A stretch of DNA of 64,000 nucleotides, taken from positions 1 through 64,000 of the forward strand of contig CACGAG010000008.1 of NCBI GenBank assembly GCA_902571005.1, given 5' to 3'. Position numbers and translations under genes: made by a program. Shown in pieces: positions 11,593 to 20,805 of the stretch. Every line of letters begins with the position of its first letter. Positions within the stretch are counted from its first letter, which is position 1. The notes under the pieces are model-generated. The model worked only from the letters and a program-made list of their open reading frames with translations. It was not told where the DNA came from and did not search any database. The DNA is from an uncultured Pelagibacteraceae bacterium (GTDB lineage Bacteria > Pseudomonadota > Alphaproteobacteria > Pelagibacterales > AG-422-B15).

Positions 11593-13002
11593 TCAAACAC
11601 TAAAATAGTTTTTGTATTCAATAGGATGAGGAGAATGTTCTAGATCATATACATCTTCCATTTTCAGGTCTATATACGCATCAATTTGGTCATCTGTAAA
11701 AACTCCACCTTCAGTTAAAAAAGCTCTATCTTCGTCAACCGCCTCAAGTGCCTCTCTAAGAGAGCCACAAACAGTTGGCAATTTTTTAACTTCTGCATCA
11801 GGTAATTCATAAAGATCTTCATCAGCAGCATTTCCTGGATCAATTTTATTTTTTATACCATCCATCCCCGCCATTAGCATTGCTGAAAATGCCAAATAAG
11901 GATTTGCTGAGGGATCTGGAAACCTTACTTCAACTCTTTTTCCTTTCGGATTATCTGAAACAGGTATCCGACACGAGGCAGATCTGTTTCTTGCTGAGTA
12001 TACAAGTATTACTGGGGCCTCAAACCCTGGTATCAGTCTCTTATAACTGTTTGTGCTAGCATTCGTAAACGCGTTAAGTGCCCTTCCATGTTTTATGATC
12101 CCACCAATGTAGTGCAATGCCATCTCGGATAAGCCTGCATATTTATCTCCTGCAAATAGAGGTTTGCCATTCTTCCATATGGATTGATGTGTATGCATTC
12201 CAGTTCCATTATCACCTTTAACTGGTTTAGGCATGAATGTAGCAGTTTTACCAAATGCATTAGCGACCATGTGTACACCATACTTATAAAGCTGCATAGC
12301 ATCGCCCTGTTTAAGTAAAGTATCAAACTTCAGTCCCAATTCATGTTGACTTGGAGCAACTTCATGATGATGTTTTTCCATCTTCAGTCCTAAATTTTTT
12401 AATTCTTCAAGAAATTCTGTTCTTATATCTTGTGCGCTATCAACAGGCGGTACAGGAAAATATCCTCCTTTAACACCTGGTCTGTGTGCTAAGTTGCCAC
12501 TTTCATAAGAGCGTCCAGAATTATATGGACCTTCAGTACTATCAATTTCAAACATTGATTTGTTCATATCAACTTGAAATTTTACATCATCAAATATAAA
12601 AAACTCTGCTTCTGGACCCATATATATAGTATCGCCAATTCCACTTGCTTTGACATACTCTTCTGCTTTTCTTGCAGTTCCTCTTGGATCTCTCTCATAT
12701 GGTTCCTTTGACACTGCATCGAAAACATCGCAAAATACAATTAATGTTGGTTGGGCTGTAAAAGGATCCATTACCGTTGTGGTTAAGTCCGGTTTGAGAA
12801 CCATGTCTGACTCATTTATAGCTTTCCAGCCAGATACAGAGGATCCATCAAAGAAGACTCCGCTGTTTAGGAGATCATCGTCAACTGCTGTACCGTCCAT
12901 CGTTAAATGTTGAAGTTTGCCTTTTGGATCAGTAAATCTCATATCGAGATACTTGACTTCACCATTTTTAAATTTTTTTAGTACTTCGTTTGCAGTACCC
13001 AT
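11593..13002 (-). CDS. glnA: Glutamine synthetase type I
   Basis: MDGSSVSGWKAINESDM-like start, GPEAEFFIFDDV, NGTGMHTHQSIWKNGKPLFAG, adenylylation-site region DLYELPDAEVKKLP. Confidence 0.97.
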   Translation of the reverse strand: MGTANEVLKKFKNGEVKYLDMRFTDPKGKLQHLTMDGTAVDDDLLNSGVFFDGSSVSGWKAINESDMVLKPDLTTTVMDPFTAQPTLIVFCDVFDAVSKEPYERDPRGTARKAEEYVKASGIGDTIYMGPEAEFFIFDDVKFQVDMNKSMFEIDSTEGPYNSGRSYESGNLAHRPGVKGGYFPVPPVDSAQDIRTEFLEELKNLGLKMEKHHHEVAPSQHELGLKFDTLLKQGDAMQLYKYGVHMVANAFGKTATFMPKPVKGDNGTGMHTHQSIWKNGKPLFAGDKYAGLSEMALHYIGGIIKHGRALNAFTNASTNSYKRLIPGFEAPVILVYSARNRSASCRIPVSDNPKGKRVEVRFPDPSANPYLAFSAMLMAGMDGIKNKIDPGNAADEDLYELPDAEVKKLPTVCGSLREALEAVDEDRAFLTEGGVFTDDQIDAYIDLKMEDVYDLEHSPHPIEYKNYFSV

Positions 13003-13023
13003 ATGATCCCCTAATTATGGAAT

Positions 13024-14004
13024 TTATTTAGTCAAAGTCCCAACTATATGTGATACAATTTTGTATGGATCAGCATTCGATGCTGGCCTTCTATCTTCAA
13101 GATACCCATTCCAATTATGTTCAACAGTATAAACTGGAATACGTATACTAGCACCTCTATCACTTACACCATATGAAAATTTATCGATACTTTGTGTCTC
13201 GTGAAGTCCAGTAAGTCTCATATTATTGTCAGATCCATAAGCTGCAATACCTTCTTCATGAACCTTTCCAAGTTTGTCGCACATTGATGTAAATAATTCT
13301 TCTGATCCAGAAGATCTCATTTGTTCATTAGAAAAATTAGTGTGCATACCAGAACCGTTCCAATCTCCAGTTTTTGGTTTTGGGTGGAAGTTCACTCCAA
13401 CGCCGTGTTCCTCAGCAGTTTTCATGAGTAAATATCGGCTTACCCATAAATCATCAGCTGCTTTAATACCTTTTCCAAAGCATTGATATTCCCATTGGCC
13501 AAGTGCAACTTCTGCGTTAGTTCCAGTAAGCGTAATCCCAAGATCTATACAAGCTTTTAGGTGTGCGTCTGATATGGCTCTACCAACAACATTGCCTGCT
13601 CCAACACCACAATAAAATTCACCTTGCTCTCTCGGTGTGCCATCTTCCCAGCCAAGTGGTTCACCAGTTTTAGCGTCAGTTAAAAAGAATTCTTGTTCAA
13701 AACCAAACCACCATTCGTCGGAAACAACTTCCGCTGCCGCAGCTCTAAAGTTTGATGGATGAGTTGTATGGTCTGCAGCCTGTACCTGTGTCATTACTAT
13801 ATCGTGTCCATTTGGATTAGAATAAGTTTGAACAGGAAGAAGAAGACAGTCTGAGCTTCCTCCCTCTGCTTGTTGAGTAGAAGAACCATCAAATGACCAG
13901 TCCGGTGCTGATTTTTCTTCGGTTGCTTTTACTTTACTTCTCATAAAAGGCTCTGGTGTATAACCATCGAGCCATATGTATTCATAAGTTTTCATATCTG
14001 ACAT
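13024..14004 (-). CDS. glnII: Glutamine synthetase type II (eukaryotic-like GSII)
   Basis: YIWLDGYTPEPFMRSKVK, PDWSFDGSSTQQAEGGSSDCLL, WFGFEQEFFL, YCGVGAGNVVGR, NGSGMHTNFSNEQMR. Confidence 0.93.
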   Translation of the reverse strand: MSDMKTYEYIWLDGYTPEPFMRSKVKATEEKSAPDWSFDGSSTQQAEGGSSDCLLLPVQTYSNPNGHDIVMTQVQAADHTTHPSNFRAAAAEVVSDEWWFGFEQEFFLTDAKTGEPLGWEDGTPREQGEFYCGVGAGNVVGRAISDAHLKACIDLGITLTGTNAEVALGQWEYQCFGKGIKAADDLWVSRYLLMKTAEEHGVGVNFHPKPKTGDWNGSGMHTNFSNEQMRSSGSEELFTSMCDKLGKVHEEGIAAYGSDNNMRLTGLHETQSIDKFSYGVSDRGASIRIPVYTVEHNWNGYLEDRRPASNADPYKIVSHIVGTLTK

Positions 14005-14025
14005 TAATTTCTCCCTGAATTAAGT

Positions 14026-14361
14026 TTATAATGCGTCCGAACCAGTCTCGCCTGTACGAATTCTCATAACTGTTTCAATGTTAGAAACAAATATTTTACC
14101 ATCACCAATACGATTTGTGTTTGCTGAAGCCCTAATCGCTTCGACGGCCGTATCGACAAGATCATCTTGTAAGATTATTTCTAATCTAATTTTCGGAAGA
14201 AAATCACCATATTCAACACCAGTGTTAACTTCAGTAAAACCTCTTTGTCTACCTAAGCCTTTGGCTTCAGATATAGTGATCCCACGCACCCCAACTTTTT
14301 CAAGTGCTTCTTTTACATCATCTATCTTAAATGGCTTTATGACAGCTTCGATTTTTTTCAT
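14026..14361 (-). CDS. glnB: Nitrogen regulatory protein PII
   Basis: MKKIEAVIKPFKIDDVKEAL, GRQRGFTEVNTGVEYGDFLPKIRLEI, GDGKIFVSNIETVMRIRTGETGSDAL. Confidence 0.96.
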   Translation of the reverse strand: MKKIEAVIKPFKIDDVKEALEKVGVRGITISEAKGLGRQRGFTEVNTGVEYGDFLPKIRLEIILQDDLVDTAVEAIRASANTNRIGDGKIFVSNIETVMRIRTGETGSDAL

Positions 14362-14386
14362 TATGAGTTAACTCTTAAGTTTTATA

Positions 14387-14418
14387 CATTAATTTTCTGA
14401 AAGAAGTTAAAATTAATG
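14387..14418 (-). promoter_or_regulatory. Perfect 10-bp inverted repeat in the glnB upstream region
   Basis: CATTAATTTT-ctgaaagaagtt-AAAATTAATG, 26 bp upstream of the glnB start (minus strand). Confidence 0.4.
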
Positions 14419-14533
14419 ATAGAATGTATATATAATGTTTTTATGCCAAATTGACATATAGATTTAATTATAAGTAGAGGTAAATTTTACATATCTTTAT
14501 TTAAAACATGCACTTATAGGCGATTTCTAATAA

Positions 14534-16021
14534 ATGACTCAATACATCCTTAGTAATAAAGAAATGGCAAAGGCCGACCTTTTAACTATTGAATCTGGTA
14601 TTTCTAGTTTGGATCTGATGTTTAACGCAGGAAAGAAAGTTTTCAACAATCTTCCTGTTAAAAGAGGTAAAAGGGTGCTCTTTATTTGTGGTCCGGGAAA
14701 TAACGGTGGCGATGGCTATGTTGCAGCTGACCTTATTTTAAAGCAAGGTATGGAAATTGATATTTATTGCCCTATTAGTAAAGCTAAGGAAAGTAATGAC
14801 AATTTACATTATAAACAAAAACTTAATAAATCATTATTTGTTTCCAAAATAAGAAGTTTATCAAATTATTGTTATGTAGTAGACGCTTTGTTTGGTACGG
14901 GGTTATCAAGGACAATGTCAGATGATTTAAGTTCTTTGGTTGGTAAAATTAATCAGTCTAAATTAGATGTTTTCTCCGTAGATATTCCATCTGGCATTAA
15001 TGGCGATACATCTGCTGTTCTTGGAGAAGCTTTTAAAGCTTCAAAAACAATTACTTTTTTTAATAAAAAAAAATGTCATTATTTGTACCCTGGAAAAAAA
15101 TATTGTGGAGAAATAGTAGTTGAGGATATTGGAATTAAAAAAAACGTATTAGATCAAATTATGCCGAATATAAAAAAAAATGATCCATCATTATGGATTA
15201 AGAATTTTCCATTTCCAGTTTCAAGTGATCATAAATATTCAAGAGGAATGCTTGTAATTAATACTGGTCCTCAATTTCAAACTGGAGCAGCTCGATTAGC
15301 TGGTCGATCAGCTATGCGCGTTGGGGCAGGAGCAGTAACAATGGTCTGCGATGAAGAAACAGCAAAAATATTAGAACCACAAATCTCAGTTGAATTACTA
15401 TCAGTGATAAAAGAAAAAAACGATTTTCAAAAACTTTTAAAAGACAAAAGAGTTTCAAGTGTCCTCATAGGTCCTGGAAATGGAGTAAACGATGAAACAA
15501 AAGCAAGAACTTTAATGGCACTGGCTTTTGTGGATCATTGTGTAATTGATGCAGACGCAATTACATGTTTTGAAAATAATCCAGAAGAATTATTTATAGA
15601 TACTTATCCGCATACAATACTCACACCTCATGAAGGTGAATTTAAAAGATTATTTGGTGAAGGTATCGCGTTAATGGAAGATAAAGTACTCAAGTGTGTT
15701 GAGGCAGCCAAATTAGCAGGAAGTATAGTTTTACTCAAAGGCGCTGATACAGTTATTGCTGATCCTGAAGGTAATGTTGTAATAAATGCAAGCGAAGCTC
15801 CATATCTAGCAACCGCAGGATCAGGCGATGTTCTTGCTGGAATCATCGCTTCACTTGTTGGAGATAATAAGATGAATGCTTTTGATGCGACTTGCGCTGG
15901 AGCATATATTCACTCAAAACTTGGAGAAATGATAGGTCCAGGACTTATAGCTGAGGATCTTATTGACAACATTCCTCTGATGATTAAAAAGCTGCATTCG
16001 TATGTCAAAGATATTAAATAA
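14534..16021 (+). CDS. nnr: Bifunctional NAD(P)H-hydrate epimerase / ADP-dependent NAD(P)H-hydrate dehydratase
   Basis: N-terminal YjeF_N (CGPGNNGGDGYVAADLI, VDIPSGINGD) fused to carbohydrate-kinase-like domain (LTPHEGEFKRLFG, VVLLKGADTVIADPEG-like, ATAGSGDVLAGIIASL). Confidence 0.95.
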   Translation: MTQYILSNKEMAKADLLTIESGISSLDLMFNAGKKVFNNLPVKRGKRVLFICGPGNNGGDGYVAADLILKQGMEIDIYCPISKAKESNDNLHYKQKLNKSLFVSKIRSLSNYCYVVDALFGTGLSRTMSDDLSSLVGKINQSKLDVFSVDIPSGINGDTSAVLGEAFKASKTITFFNKKKCHYLYPGKKYCGEIVVEDIGIKKNVLDQIMPNIKKNDPSLWIKNFPFPVSSDHKYSRGMLVINTGPQFQTGAARLAGRSAMRVGAGAVTMVCDEETAKILEPQISVELLSVIKEKNDFQKLLKDKRVSSVLIGPGNGVNDETKARTLMALAFVDHCVIDADAITCFENNPEELFIDTYPHTILTPHEGEFKRLFGEGIALMEDKVLKCVEAAKLAGSIVLLKGADTVIADPEGNVVINASEAPYLATAGSGDVLAGIIASLVGDNKMNAFDATCAGAYIHSKLGEMIGPGLIAEDLIDNIPLMIKKLHSYVKDIK

Positions 16022-17888
16022 AATAATTGTAGCCTTAGTTTTTCTTATGCTTCTGCTAGTTAGTACACTTTATGCAGAAGAGTCATACACTTTTAAAACA
16101 AATGAAACTGAATTTATTGGTTCGGTAGCAAAAGAAAAGGGAGACAAAAAGACTATATCCTTTGTCGGAATTCCCTTTGCAAAGCCTCCAGTAGGTGAAC
16201 TGAGATGGAAAGCTCCCAGAGAATTAGATAGCTATCCTGATACATTTAAAGCAACCACTCTACCCAATAGGTGTATGCAAGTTAGTAACTTTTATGATTC
16301 AATGGATGGCATTGAGGGTGAGTCAATCATAGGTTCAGAAGATTGTTTGTACTTAAATATATATCTTTCTGAAAAAGCATATAAGAGCAAAGAGAAGCTG
16401 CCAGTTGTTTTTTGGATTCATGGCGGCGGCAATACCTGGGGATATTCAGCTTCAAATTTATTTACATCAGGTGATTTTATTTTAGATCACGATGTAATAT
16501 TAGTTACAACAAACTACAGGCTAGGACCTTTTGGATGGTTTGCGTACAGCGGGTTAAATCAAGACTCAGAAAACCCTTTAGATAGTACTGCTAATTTTGG
16601 AACATTAGATATTATAAAATCCCTTGAATGGGTGAATAAATACATTTCCTTTTTTAATGGTGATCCAGAGAACATAACAATTTTTGGCGAGTCTGCTGGA
16701 GCTCGAAATGTGATTTCTCTTATGTCTTCGCCATTAAGCAAGGATTTGTTTCAAAGGGGTATTTCACAAAGTGGCTATCTTGGATCAGATTCGCTTGAAT
16801 ACTCTGAAAACAATGAAAGAGCTGGTTCTTTAAGTTTACTAAAATACCTTATTAAATCTGAAAATCCAAATATTGCTGATGAAGAACTTTCTAATTTTAT
16901 TGGCAATAAATTACTGTCCAAAGAATTTTTAAGATCTGCCAATGCAAACGAAATAATTTCTTATTATCGTGTAAGAAATGATACTGGTGGATTAATAGAC
17001 GTTCCAAATGTCATCCCAGACGGTGTTGTTATACCAATGAAAGGTATATACGGGGTATATCGTGATGGCGAAATGCACGATAAACCAATGATATTTGGAT
17101 CTACAAGAGATGAAGACAAACTCTTTATGTTCGCAAATGATGCATTCGTTGAAAGACCTCTTGCTTTTCTTAGGCCTATTTCAGAATATTTCGATTTATA
17201 CGTAAAGCCAAAAGATCCTAAATTCTATGATGTATATGCAAGATACATGGCAGAGTCATGGAAATATGGTGCAGTAGATCTCCCGTCCGACTTCACATCT
17301 TTAAATAAGAGTTCAAATGTATACGCGTATAGATTTGATTGGGATGAGCAAAACAGTGACTTAGGTTTAGACCAGATAATTGGCTTTAATATTCCAGGTG
17401 TGAATATAAATCTTGATTTGCCGAGGTTATTAGGTGCTGGACACGCAATGGAATTAGCTTTTATTTTTAAGTCTGGCGGTTTATTGGGTGAGAGTTTTGA
17501 TGCAATTAATGACATAATGTATGACGAAGATAACAGAGAGACAGATTTAGATTTGGCAACAAAAATGGGAAAGTACTGGGTAAATTTTGCGTATGATGGA
17601 AATCCAAATTCTATGCCTTATGATGTAGATACAGAATGGACGCCTTGGGATGCTAAGAAAGGGAATGAGAGGTTCATAGTTTTTGATACAGTAAATGATA
17701 AAGGCATTACAATGTTTAATAATACTCTATCGGCTGATTCAATTCTTCAAGGAGTATCAAGTGAGAGCATAACTGTTGATCAAAAGTGCTATATAATTGA
17801 TAAAATGTTTAATAGAACAACTCTTACTGACGAGGAAGTGGATGAAATTTACAGAACCTTTATCAGCGGTAAGTGCACTAAGGCCTAA
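16002..17888 (+). CDS. Type-B carboxylesterase, secreted (signal peptide)
   Basis: Signal-peptide-like N-terminus; FVGIPFAKPPVGELRWKAP, EDCLYLNIYL, FGESAGARNVISLMSSP. Overlaps nnr by 20 bp. Confidence 0.92.
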   Translation: MSKILNKIIVALVFLMLLLVSTLYAEESYTFKTNETEFIGSVAKEKGDKKTISFVGIPFAKPPVGELRWKAPRELDSYPDTFKATTLPNRCMQVSNFYDSMDGIEGESIIGSEDCLYLNIYLSEKAYKSKEKLPVVFWIHGGGNTWGYSASNLFTSGDFILDHDVILVTTNYRLGPFGWFAYSGLNQDSENPLDSTANFGTLDIIKSLEWVNKYISFFNGDPENITIFGESAGARNVISLMSSPLSKDLFQRGISQSGYLGSDSLEYSENNERAGSLSLLKYLIKSENPNIADEELSNFIGNKLLSKEFLRSANANEIISYYRVRNDTGGLIDVPNVIPDGVVIPMKGIYGVYRDGEMHDKPMIFGSTRDEDKLFMFANDAFVERPLAFLRPISEYFDLYVKPKDPKFYDVYARYMAESWKYGAVDLPSDFTSLNKSSNVYAYRFDWDEQNSDLGLDQIIGFNIPGVNINLDLPRLLGAGHAMELAFIFKSGGLLGESFDAINDIMYDEDNRETDLDLATKMGKYWVNFAYDGNPNSMPYDVDTEWTPWDAKKGNERFIVFDTVNDKGITMFNNTLSADSILQGVSSESITVDQKCYIIDKMFNRTTLTDEEVDEIYRTFISGKCTKA

Positions 17889-18103
17889 ATTTTATTTAGT
17901 TCAACTCTATAGTCATCCACGATAGTTATTTCCTGTATACCATCGATGTGCATTTTAAATTTCTTATATTCTTCTTTTTCTTTCACTTTTTCTCGAGCTT
18001 CTTTTTCATCTTTCGCACAGACAAAGATATTAGTGTGTCCTTCGTAAAAGCCATCTGAAATATTAGGATCATAAAAACCTGTATGGACTTGAAACAATTT
18101 CAT
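17885..18103 (-). CDS. Small DUF1543-like protein
   Basis: 72-aa ORF with full start/stop; MKLFQVHTG... and MHIDGIQEITIVDDYRVEL resemble the DUF1543 pattern from memory. Confidence 0.6.
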   Translation of the reverse strand: MKLFQVHTGFYDPNISDGFYEGHTNIFVCAKDEKEAREKVKEKEEYKKFKMHIDGIQEITIVDDYRVELNKI

Positions 18104-18122
18104 ATTATTTAATAATTAGATC

Positions 18123-18257
18123 ATGAAAAAAGAAAACTTGCCATCTAAAATATGTCCAGTTTGTAATCGCCCTTTCAAATGGAGAAAAAAATGGAGGTTG
18201 AACTGGGACAGAGTAATATACTGTTCAAAAAAGTGTGCTGGAATAAAAAAGGCTTAA
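18123..18257 (+). CDS. DUF2256 small zinc-ribbon-like protein (absent from supplied ORF track)
   Basis: Own translation of 44 codons: MKKENLPSKICPVCNRPFKWRKKWRLNWDRVIYCSKKCAGIKKA*; CPVC...WRKKW...W..V.YCS..C pattern typical of DUF2256. Confidence 0.85.
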   Translation: MKKENLPSKICPVCNRPFKWRKKWRLNWDRVIYCSKKCAGIKKA

Positions 18258-19195
18258 ACAATATTTCTTTTTTTGCCTTTATAAAAAGAATTTATATTTT
18301 TTACTAATTGATTGATTGCTTCTTGCAAGGTTTCATTTGATGCCCATGCGGTATGGGGTGTCCAAATGAAATTTGCTTCATTTAATATGCTATAATAAGG
18401 GTGAGACTTTTTTGGAGGTTCACTAGTTGTGACATCGATTCCAGATCCTGCAATGATTTTTTGTTTTAATGCTTTTGCTAGATCATTTTCATTAACTATG
18501 CCACCCCTTGCAGTATTAATTAAGATCATATTTTTTTTCATTATTTTTAATTCTTTAATTGTTATCAGGTCTTTTGTTTTCTCATTCAAGGGACAATGAA
18601 TAGATAAATAATCAAGAGATGATAAGAATTTTAAAAATTCATTTTTTTTATAATTTCTAACTGAAAAATAATTAATATTCATTCCAAATGCTTTAGCCAT
18701 TCTGCCAACTTTCATACCGATTGAACCTTTTCCAATTATGCCCAATGTTTTGCCATGTAGGTCATTTATTTTTCTGCTAAGTAATGCAAACACCTTTCTT
18801 TTTTGCCAAAGTTTCTTGTCTATATCTTTCTCAAGACCTTTAATATTTTTAGAAAGCGCAAGCATGAGAGTTAAAACGTGTTCAGCAACCGAAATAGAAG
18901 CATAGTCTCTTAGATTGCATATGGAGATGTTATGTTTTCTGCAGTACTCTAAGTCTATTATATTCGTTCCCGTTGCAGTTATCGCAATTAGTTCTAAATT
19001 TTTTGCACCAGACAAATTATTTCTATTAAGCTCAATTTTGTTGGTAACAATTATATGTGCTTTCTCAATCCTTTTTTTGACTTCTTTTACCTTCGTAAAA
19101 TTATGGTTTTTCCACTTGTGACTAAAATCAAGTTTTGGAAATAAAATATTAGATGGAAAGGTGGACCTATCTAAAAATACAATATTTTTTCTCAT
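18254..19195 (-). CDS. D-2-hydroxyacid dehydrogenase (glycerate/hydroxypyruvate dehydrogenase-like)
   Basis: GKTLGIIGKGSIGMKVGRMAKAFGM Rossmann motif, LINTARGGIVNENDLAKAL, FIWTPHTAWAS. Confidence 0.9.
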   Translation of the reverse strand: MRKNIVFLDRSTFPSNILFPKLDFSHKWKNHNFTKVKEVKKRIEKAHIIVTNKIELNRNNLSGAKNLELIAITATGTNIIDLEYCRKHNISICNLRDYASISVAEHVLTLMLALSKNIKGLEKDIDKKLWQKRKVFALLSRKINDLHGKTLGIIGKGSIGMKVGRMAKAFGMNINYFSVRNYKKNEFLKFLSSLDYLSIHCPLNEKTKDLITIKELKIMKKNMILINTARGGIVNENDLAKALKQKIIAGSGIDVTTSEPPKKSHPYYSILNEANFIWTPHTAWASNETLQEAINQLVKNINSFYKGKKRNIV

Positions 19196-19281
19196 AATTA
19201 ACGGTCAAAACTATAGCATCAAATTGTAATATTTTACTGTAAACATCTAAAAAATAGTCTATTTTGCATTTTCTATTAATC

Positions 19282-19366
19282 GCGGATATGGTGGAATTGG
19301 TAGACACGCTGGTTTTAGGTACCAGTGAGGCAACTCATGGGGGTTCGAGTCCCTCTATCCGCACCA
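19282..19366 (+). tRNA. tRNA-Leu (anticodon TAG), CCA encoded
   Basis: gcggata...tatccgc acceptor stem, anticodon loop tttaggt inside ctggt/accag, T-arm gggttcgagtccc, 3' acca. Confidence 0.95.
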
Positions 19367-19387
19367 ATTTGTTAGTAAGAAGATAAT

Positions 19388-20803
19388 ATGAGTTATAAAG
19401 AAGTATTAAATAAAGGTTTGAAAAGAGCTTATGAGTTCACTATTGCATCTGCAGATTTTAACACAAAGCTTGAGTCAAAAATTGAGGAAGTAAAAAAATC
19501 AGTAAAAATTGACGGCTTTAGACCAGGTAAAGTTCCAAATAATATCATTATGCAAAAACATGGTGATGCGATTAATAATGAAGTTTTGAATGCTGTAATA
19601 AATGAAAATGTTTCAAAAATAATACAAGAAGGAAAGCATCGTCCTGTTTCTCAACCGAAGGTTGATTACAAAGATAAAGAACAAGAAAAAAAAGATGTTG
19701 ATAAAACGTTTAAAATTGAGTTTGAAGTTTTTCCAGAAATAAAATTAGCCGACTTTAGTAAAATCGAAATTGAGTCAACTTCGGTAAAGCTTGATAAAAA
19801 AGAAATTGATAAACGAATAGACTTAATTGCCAAATCTCAAAGAACATATAAAGAGCAAGGCAGTGATTATAAAGCTAGGAAAGAGGATTCTGTCTTATTA
19901 GATTATGAAGGAACTATCGATGGTAAGAATTTTGACGGAGGTAAAGCAGAAAGTCAGACAATTGTAATTGGCTCTGGACGATACATAAAGGATTTAGAAG
20001 ATGGCCTTGTGGGCCTAAAGAGTGGAGACAGCAAAAAGATAAACGTCAAGTTTCCTGCAGATTATTCAGCAAAAGAGTTACAAAATGCTGATGCTGTGTT
20101 TGATTGCAATATTAAAAAAATAAGTTCACCCGTTGAGTCAAAAGTAGATGATGAATTGGCAAAATCAATGGGTGCAACTGATTTAAAGGATCTAAAAAGT
20201 AAGGTCGAAAATCAAATGCAAAGTGAGTACTCAGATCTAACAAAAAATCTTGATAAAAAAGTTCTCTTTGAAAAGCTCCAGTCAGCGCACAAATTTGAGT
20301 TACCTGAAGATCTTATAAATGTTGAATTTCAGAACTTGTCTGCAAATTACTTAAATTCACAAAGTCCATCATCAATTGATCATCAAAAGGAAATAAAAGA
20401 TAAAAAATTAACTCCTGATAACGAGACTAAATTTAAGGAAGATGCAAAAAATAGAATTGAACTGGGCTTAATTCTTCAAGAGGTCGGGAAAGTAAATGAA
20501 ATCTCAGTGACACCAGAGGAGATGAATAAAGCCCTTTTTGAATATGCAAGCAATTTTAAAGGACAAGAACAAAAAGTGATTGATTATTATAGAAATAATC
20601 AGGATGCAGCGATGCAACTTCAAGCTCCTTTATATGAAAATAAAATTGTAGACTTTATACTTTCGAAGGTTAAATTGAAAAAAAAGGACGTTGATGTTGA
20701 TTCGTTCATCAAAATGTATAATAACGTCAATTCAGTTGAAAAGACTGAAGTGAAGAAAAAAACGGCAAAGAAAAAGACAGTTAAGAAAAAAACTAAGAAA
20801 TAA
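19388..20803 (+). CDS. tig: Trigger factor
   Basis: [33 protein letters not shown], PPIase-like domain; upstream of clpP-clpX-lon; Lys-rich C-terminal tail. Confidence 0.95.
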   Translation: MSYKEVLNKGLKRAYEFTIASADFNTKLESKIEEVKKSVKIDGFRPGKVPNNIIMQKHGDAINNEVLNAVINENVSKIIQEGKHRPVSQPKVDYKDKEQEKKDVDKTFKIEFEVFPEIKLADFSKIEIESTSVKLDKKEIDKRIDLIAKSQRTYKEQGSDYKARKEDSVLLDYEGTIDGKNFDGGKAESQTIVIGSGRYIKDLEDGLVGLKSGDSKKINVKFPADYSAKELQNADAVFDCNIKKISSPVESKVDDELAKSMGATDLKDLKSKVENQMQSEYSDLTKNLDKKVLFEKLQSAHKFELPEDLINVEFQNLSANYLNSQSPSSIDHQKEIKDKKLTPDNETKFKEDAKNRIELGLILQEVGKVNEISVTPEEMNKALFEYASNFKGQEQKVIDYYRNNQDAAMQLQAPLYENKIVDFILSKVKLKKKDVDVDSFIKMYNNVNSVEKTEVKKKTAKKKTVKKKTKK

Positions 20804-20805
20804 TA

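Noticed and set aside
12093-12326. 77-aa ORF inside glnA on the same strand, different frame
   Set aside because: Out-of-frame within the GSI catalytic region; no independent support.
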